Assembly: GCA_930367205.1 (NCBI GenBank)
Contig: OV884015.1
Coordinates: forward strand, 79,375,341-79,439,340
Source: Acanthosoma haemorrhoidale
Taxonomy: Eukaryota; Arthropoda; Insecta; Hemiptera; Acanthosomatidae
Direction: 5' to 3'
DNA: 64,000 bases
Shown: one piece after another, positions 58,703 through 64,000 of the stretch
How positions within the stretch are numbered: the stretch's first letter is position 1
Layout: every line of letters begins with the position of its first letter
Notes under the pieces: model-generated
Database searches by the model: none
The model's input: the letters and a program-made list of their open reading frames with translations, nothing else
What the model was told of the DNA's origin: nothing
Made by a program: the position numbers and the translations under genes

Positions 58703-60376
58703 ATTTATTGGGGAATTAATAATTGCCGCCAAGCAATCTTCTCAAGCAATTTAAGTTGAAACAATTTTTAGTTATATTAATTTTATTTACAAAAAATATA
58801 AATAAAATTACAAGCTATGCTCAATTACATCAAACATTACATTCGATAGTACGTCGTTGTTTTCTATGGTGTAGTCATCAGGGTTTGAAGGTTCTAAAAT
58901 ATGACTCTGTGAAACTCGACCACTAAGTGAAAAGGTAATTAATGAAGGCAAGCTAATGAAATATATATATATCTATATTTGATAAATGTAAGTACCTGTG
59001 ATTTCATATTCTTCCAGAGTGATATATTTTGGATTTGAAACATCGTCTATTCGGGCATCAGAAAGACATAAAAGCTACTTTGACTTATCACTGTGCCAGT
59101 GTGTCAGATCTACGATAACGCAGAATGCCGATTATATGTTGTTCACGTGCATACCTCCTTCAAGACTATGTACAAACTATTCCGTCAAATATTATACGGA
59201 CGCTCGAATCCTCACATACTTGGACTAGCAACACAACACTTACCTGATTGCGTTTCATGAAGGACTGGACTAGGGATTTAATAATTTAAATAAACTACCG
59301 GCAACATATTCCTTCATATGGGTAGACATCACGGGATGTTCTTTCATTCATACCTAATTGTTACTATTATTCATCCGCCGTCTCATTCACTGATTTATCA
59401 TTTATTTCCTGTATACAGTGGCAAATAAATCAATATGGCAAAATGATTTAAAAGAGAAGTTACATATTGTAAATTGCAAACCAAGGTATTGAGATCTTTC
59501 ATTTGATATCCTCATCAAAATTACGGAAAAACGGGGAACCAAAGTGGTAGCCTTTTGTAATTAGAGAGGTCCCGTCTTACCCAGAAGAAACGTAAACTAA
59601 TAATTAAAAATAGTAATCATAAAATCTCCGTAATCAAGCGAAGCTGTGACCTAGTGAACCACCGCGTCTTTAACGGCCATGTGAGCAGGGAACATCCCGT
59701 CGACAGTCTATTACTGGAGATGACACTTTTAACTTTGTTTGTGCAGCTCGAGAGTCTGAGCGTGCCTAGAGGCGATAAAACTAGGTTTTGTGATGTTTCA
59801 ACAAAGGTCATAAAAATGTTCAGAACTGAGCTTACAGAAGCCGGCCGGAGTGTTTCATCTGGGCCAGCGCCAAAACTCACACGAGCACCAACATTACACT
59901 TAATCCTTGGACGACGAAAGCATAAAAAGCTATAAAAGCTAAGACAAACTAGGCCGGTCCTTTAGTTAATTAGTAGTGAGCGTTGGATTCAATCCGATAG
60001 GTTTACAATGCGAGCAATTGTAACTTGTGACATACACTGCTACGTCTACTGTGAACTTTTTCGAATGGACTATTGTTTAATAATTCATGACTGTTTTTTA
60101 ATCCCGAAAAACTCCAATAGCCAGCTACTAGTAACCTGACATTATTATTTTTTTCTTTCAATCAATACATTTTCAAGATGAATTTAATAAGACAATGCAT
60201 CTAGTCTACTAAGATCATCGCTATTAATTTTGAATAAAGCCTTCATTTAAGTACACATAAATTTAAATTTTGTCTAACATTATAAAGAAAAAAAATCTAA
60301 CGACAAAACTGGAGAATAATATTAAAACATTTCTTCATAATATATTATGCCCTAAGCCTTTACGTCTGGCTATTCT
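58703..60376. other. Unassigned AT-rich DNA
   Basis: No gene is assigned. 59640-59935 is less AT-rich and open on both strands (87-93 codons), but neither peptide has a recognisable domain. Confidence 0.4.
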
Positions 60377-60812
60377 GTTTTTTTTTTGTTTTTGTTTTTT
60401 TCTAAGCTCTCTAGTTAGAAATTCAGGATGAGGGAAAAATATAGAATATTTAGGTTAATCGGATCCTTATACTAGGAGTACCTGCTTGAAGGTGGTGTGA
60501 GAGGATTAAGGGGTGTGGGAAGCCTCAGTGGAGGTTGGTTGTTTAGGTACAGTGGTGAGAGTCCACTGGTGGCTGGGCCTAGAGTCTCTCTAGGCATGTA
60601 GTGTAGTCATATTTAGTCTGATTTCAGTGATGGGTGCCCCTTAGAGGCTTGTTGTTGGCGGGCCTAGTGCCGTGATGTCCACCATTTCCTCTGTTTTACT
60701 CGATCTTGTGAGTTGACATCGTGCCGGTAGCGGTGGTGGTGTCATGTCTTTGAACAGAGGGCTTAGACTGTGTTTTATCGAGTCGAAGAACTTGATGGCT
60801 ATTCTATCTAGT
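60377..60812 (-). mobile_element. LINE family B 3' fragment with ORF end
   Basis: A T-rich run at 60377-60401 is the poly(A) end. The family B tail (CTAAGCTCTC, CATCCTGAAT read on the minus strand, GGTACTCCTAGTATAAGGAT) follows. On the minus strand, 60812 to 60641 is open for about 55 codons to a TAA: RIAIKFFDSIKH, LFKDMTPPPLPARCQL, then a short tail ending GPPTTSL. The K-F-F-D-S and M-T-P-P-P-L-P motifs are shared with the C-terminus of family A, so the two families are related Jockey-like LINEs with different 3' ends. Confidence 0.88.
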
Positions 60813-61329
60813 TAGGTTAGGTATATATTGTTTTGTACATATACTCGCTATGTTTAAATTTATCAATAAATCTTTTGGTTATCACTTTTAAAATATCAAA
60901 AATATAATCAGCTTTGGATATGTAACTATTTTAGTGTACCATGGTTTGTCGATTATTATTCTTAAACAATTTTTTTTTTATTATTTTAATTTAATTGGTA
61001 TGACTAAGGGGGCTTTGCTGTTATTGCTGGGGAGCAAGGTACTTTGTTAGTTATTATAGAGTTTAATAAAACACTGCAGATGAGTAATTTAGACTGGGTA
61101 TTGAGCTTTTCTAAATCATAAATGGAAAAGATACATATATATTATATGCACACTTCATCACTTCTTATATATACTGTACTACTATTTAGTAGGGCGTTTC
61201 TCGTTCGTTTGTCCGTCTGTTTGTATTTTTACGGAATTGGACGTAAAATGATTCAAATTAACTAAAGAGATATATCCCACAAAACGCTACTAGGTTCGGC
61301 GAAATGAAGTGTTTTGATCTACTATTCTA
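60813..61329. other. Unassigned AT-rich DNA
   Basis: No gene is recognised. A TTCGTTTGTCCGTCTGTTTG run at about 61205 resembles a similar run near 45845. Confidence 0.4.
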
Positions 61330-61640
61330 GATATTTGTATCGTTACACTAATCATCTGATCCATTACTGTATCCGACTACACACAATTAAGGAAATAAAT
61401 AAAAGATGTATCTTTTCTACAGATACTTATATCCGTTAATATATTATAATTAGAATATTTGATTTAAATGCAATGCCTTTTAACTAATCCGTTACTTTCA
61501 TATTTGATTCCTCTATTAAAATCTAAGCGTATCGCATAATCTTGCATAAAATTATACCTTGGTCAAAAATTATCAAATAATTTACTTTATGCTACAATTG
61601 TCTCTAACCCCAAAGTAATTTAGTTTAATAATTTACCGTG
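61330..61640 (+). repeat. Dispersed repeat D, copy 3, uninterrupted
   Basis: CTGTATCCGACTACACAC, AAAAGATGTATCTTTTCTAC, AGAATATTTGATTTAAATGC and CTACAATTGTCTCTAA occur in the same order as in the two halves at 11690-11750 and 12855-13110, with nothing inserted. This is the empty-site form. Confidence 0.7.
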
Positions 61641-61954
61641 GTAGTAAAGGAAGGAATTTCTATATGTAGCATGGAATTTCACGACACGCTTTATTACAAA
61701 TGGTTAAAATGTTTTAATGAAAAAAGAATAAATTTAGTATGAATAAAATGATAAAGAGGATTACAAACATCTAACTTGAAAATTTTAAAATCATCGTTAC
61801 TATTGCGCATCGATGTATTCAATATGAAGTAAGTGACTCAAAGCCAATGCGCTCAGCTATCGTCTCCAACAGGTCCTCAGTCCACTCCAACAAAGACTTG
61901 CAGAAACGACACAGAGAAGCGAAAGGTCCCCTCTAGAAGAGCTGTCAAAGAAAT

Positions 61955-62370
61955 GCCTTGGGCTGCGTCATTCGACTGTTTATGTTTCGTCCTACTGGAC
62001 CAGGTTACTTTCCATTAGCCAGGCTCGACTTCCTTTATGGTATTTTTGTGTTAAGAGAATATTATGTTACACCAAGTTGTAAAGAAGTTAGGTCGTGCCT
62101 CAAAACACTGTCATGATCCCATCTGGTACTCCCTTCTGTGGCACAAAAAGAAGTGCTGAGCTGCGTCGTTTCGATGCTTATAATACGTCGTACTCCTGAT
62201 CCAGGTTACTTTTCATTAGCGAGTGTGGTCTTCCTTTCTGATCTTTTGTGTTAAGAGAATATTACTCAAACACCAAGTTGTAAGGAAGTTAGGACGTGCC
62301 TCAAAACACTGTCCCTGGCTGCTAAGTCCCAGATCCCTTCTGGTATTCCCTTTCGAGCCCGCAAAAAAAT
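61955..62370 (+). repeat. Tandem duplication, 200-bp unit, two copies
   Basis: 61955-62150 is repeated at about 62157-62370. Shared blocks include CTGCGTC, CAGGTTACTTT, TGTGTTAAGAGAATATTA (start 62048 and 62248, exactly 200 apart), CACCAAGTTGTAA and CGTGCCTCAAAACACTGTC. The copies differ by substitutions and a few short indels. No coding frame runs through the unit. Confidence 0.85.
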
Positions 62371-62706
62371 GGTTGTAACCTGTCCTCGAATCTGTCTTTG
62401 TGAGGGTCCGAAAAAGAATCATCTGGATCCAGTGAGTCCTTCGAAAACACATCTGCGACCATTTATACCTGATAGTCGCCACTTAGTGCCTTTTACCTTT
62501 CACATCGCAAATTCTTACTAGTAATTATAATTTTACATTACATTCTCATGTCAGGATAGGCCACCTCGTAACAAAGCATTAATTAAAATTTAATGTAGTT
62601 ATAGATTTATTAATGTATTGTTTTGATATCCTTCCTTTTAATTTCTTTTATTATAAATCTGTGTAAAATACTTTTCCAAATAGATAAATTGAGAAAGAGT
62701 TCTTCT

Positions 62707-63247
62707 GATGTTAAGGATTTTGCTTGGTTTGGGGCACCGGTATAGTTAAGGTGGGATTCAAGGTATCATAATATGGCTAAATCACGAGGCGAAGAAACGT
62801 TGATTAGGATTGGTAGAGAAATTCTATGTTAAACACAAAACAATTTTGAAAAAATTATCTTCTGAGAAAGAACTTCTGAAGTCGCAGATCTCAGCTTTGC
62901 CAATCTAACGCAAAACAGCTTTCAAAGATGTTACAGAAGTAAAACTTTTGAGAACCGTTAATAGAAATCGCGTATTTATTACGGTCCATATCGGATATCA
63001 CCATGGAGGAATACCATTTTTTAATATTATTATAGAAATTTATTTTTTGAAAATGTTTGAAAAACACACTTTTTTAGTGGTTGAGGTAATTCAAAAAATA
63101 AAATAATGATTGGAGAAACCTGTCAAGCTTTTTTTTCAAAATTATTTTGTGTTTTTGTTAAATACTACCAATCCTCTAATCAACGTTTCTCCGCTTCGTA
63201 TATCAGACGGTACCCAATATACAAAACCAAGCAAAATCCTTAACATC
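62707..63247. mobile_element. Foldback/MITE-like element with long inverted ends
   Basis: The left arm (about 62707-62855) starts GATGTTAAGGATTTTGCTTG and contains AAACGTTGATTAGGATTGGT and CAATTTTGAAAAAA. The right arm (about 63128-63247) is its reverse complement, with ACCAATCCTCTAATCAACGT and ending CAAGCAAAATCCTTAACATC. The spacer is about 270 nt, AT-rich and non-coding. No clear target duplication was found. This is the structure of a non-autonomous foldback or MITE. Confidence 0.8.
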
Positions 63248-64000
63248 AACATCAAGTATTCGATCCTTTCAATCTAAAGCACTATGCACATAAGTGAATA
63301 CATAATTTTATGATCAAACAGAAAATGAACTAACATCACATTGTTTGAAAATTCCGACCACCCTACTATGCATCACTCTTCGCTACAATCCTCTTTGGAG
63401 GTGGAATTGGTGGTTCCAAGATCTTCCGTGAGAATTTGAGCCACTGGAACTACTAGCGTAGGTCATCTTTCTCCCTTCCTCCCTGAGTGGCTGGGTTCTC
63501 CTTCCAGCCTGCTGAGATCTCGTGAATTGGGGGATTCCTGGTTTATTGTAAATGCGGTATGAATGACACCACTTATCACGGTCATCTATTGCCTTTATGG
63601 GACAGACTGTAGTTTCCTTCAAACGAAGATTAAATTAAAAAAATGCTGGGCTACAGCCCGAGCTTCTTGTTCATTTCTAGACTCTCCATACATTTCAATT
63701 ATCCTTTCCTATTATACTCTTAATTTAGTATATATTTGATTGAAACAAATTGTGTTTGCTATAGAAAAAGTCTTCAATCCAATTGGCAAAAAATTTGTAA
63801 GTCCACTTTTTAGAAATACTCCGGAGCATCAAATTGTATAGGACATTTTAGCCACGGCGTTATATTTTTAACGTACTAAACCCACGAGGAAAACAGAGAT
63901 TTTACTAGACGTGGAGCAGAGAAGAAAAACAAAAACAAAAACTGAAAAATAAAACGAAAAGGAAGAAACTGCACTGACATGGGCGGTCGAAACATAAATA
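63248..64000. other. Unassigned DNA at window end
   Basis: No gene is assigned. A 79-codon minus frame at 63383-63622 has ordinary composition but no recognisable domain or splice support. Confidence 0.4.

Noticed and set aside
59617..59935. Overlapping 87- and 93-codon frames on opposite strands
   Set aside because: Neither has a domain; I could not choose a strand.
63383..63622. 79-codon minus frame rich in serine and arginine
   Set aside because: No domain and no good splice or start context.
1..64000. CRISPR arrays, operons, rRNA genes or phage-type genes
   Set aside because: No regularly spaced short repeats, no tightly packed frames and no rRNA-like sequence were seen; the content is that of a repeat-rich animal genome.

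Overview
This window looks like a gene-poor stretch of animal nuclear DNA, most likely from an insect. The reasons are its high AT content, its eukaryotic nuclear-type tRNA genes, the many 5'-truncated Jockey-like non-LTR retrotransposons, mariner/Tc1-like transposase remnants, and the absence of any long intact reading frame. I cannot name the species. There is no operon, Shine-Dalgarno or prokaryotic organisation, and no CRISPR array.

The clearest functional genes are seven tRNAs. Three identical elongator tRNA-Met(CAT) genes lie at 2048-2120 (+), 3642-3714 (-) and 6736-6808 (+). One tRNA-Lys(CTT) lies at 47378-47450 (+). Three tRNA-Arg(CCT) genes lie at 53233-53305, 54656-54728 and 57575-57647, all on the minus strand. 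A broken tRNA-Arg copy at 58351-58424 (+) sits in the opposite arm of a large imperfect palindrome (about 57328-57870 against 58140-58702). Both tRNA groups were spread by segmental duplication: the flanks have diverged while the tRNA bodies stayed the same.

Most other recognisable sequence is mobile-element debris. At least a dozen LINE fragments fall into several families. Family A has a conserved hairpin downstream of its ORF (16.4-17.0, 32.7-33.7, 33.7-34.2 and 51.3-52.2 kb). Family B ends in a characteristic 3' tail (11.85-12.07, 38.7, 43.9 and 60.4-60.8 kb). A reverse-transcriptase piece lies at 7.3-7.7 kb, a zinc-knuckle-like tail at 44.0-44.5 kb and a CR1-like tail at 46.1-46.4 kb. 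Two copies of an LTR-like element (11.75-12.85 and 19.41-20.25 kb, opposite orientation) are each invaded by a LINE. The first sits inside an older repeat whose uninterrupted form is visible at 61.3-61.6 kb and, inverted, at 25.2-25.4 kb. DNA-transposon remnants lie at 6.25, 13.26-13.57 and 18.4-18.95 kb. Foldback or MITE-like elements lie at 26.9-28.3, 28.42-29.03 and 62.71-63.25 kb.

No complete host protein gene is visible. A few short open stretches with splice-site context are reported as candidate exons. The best is 52390-52469 (+), followed by a possible terminal exon at 4766-4913 (-). If they are real, much of the window is intronic or intergenic to genes whose other exons lie outside it. 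GC-richer islands (for example 0.24-0.76, 9.7-10.1, 17.3-17.8, 20.3-20.7, 30.3-30.7, 36.7-37.05, 39.9-40.15, 42.4-42.85, 45.6-45.8, 55.1-55.6 and 56.7-57.1 kb) hold no gene I can recognise.
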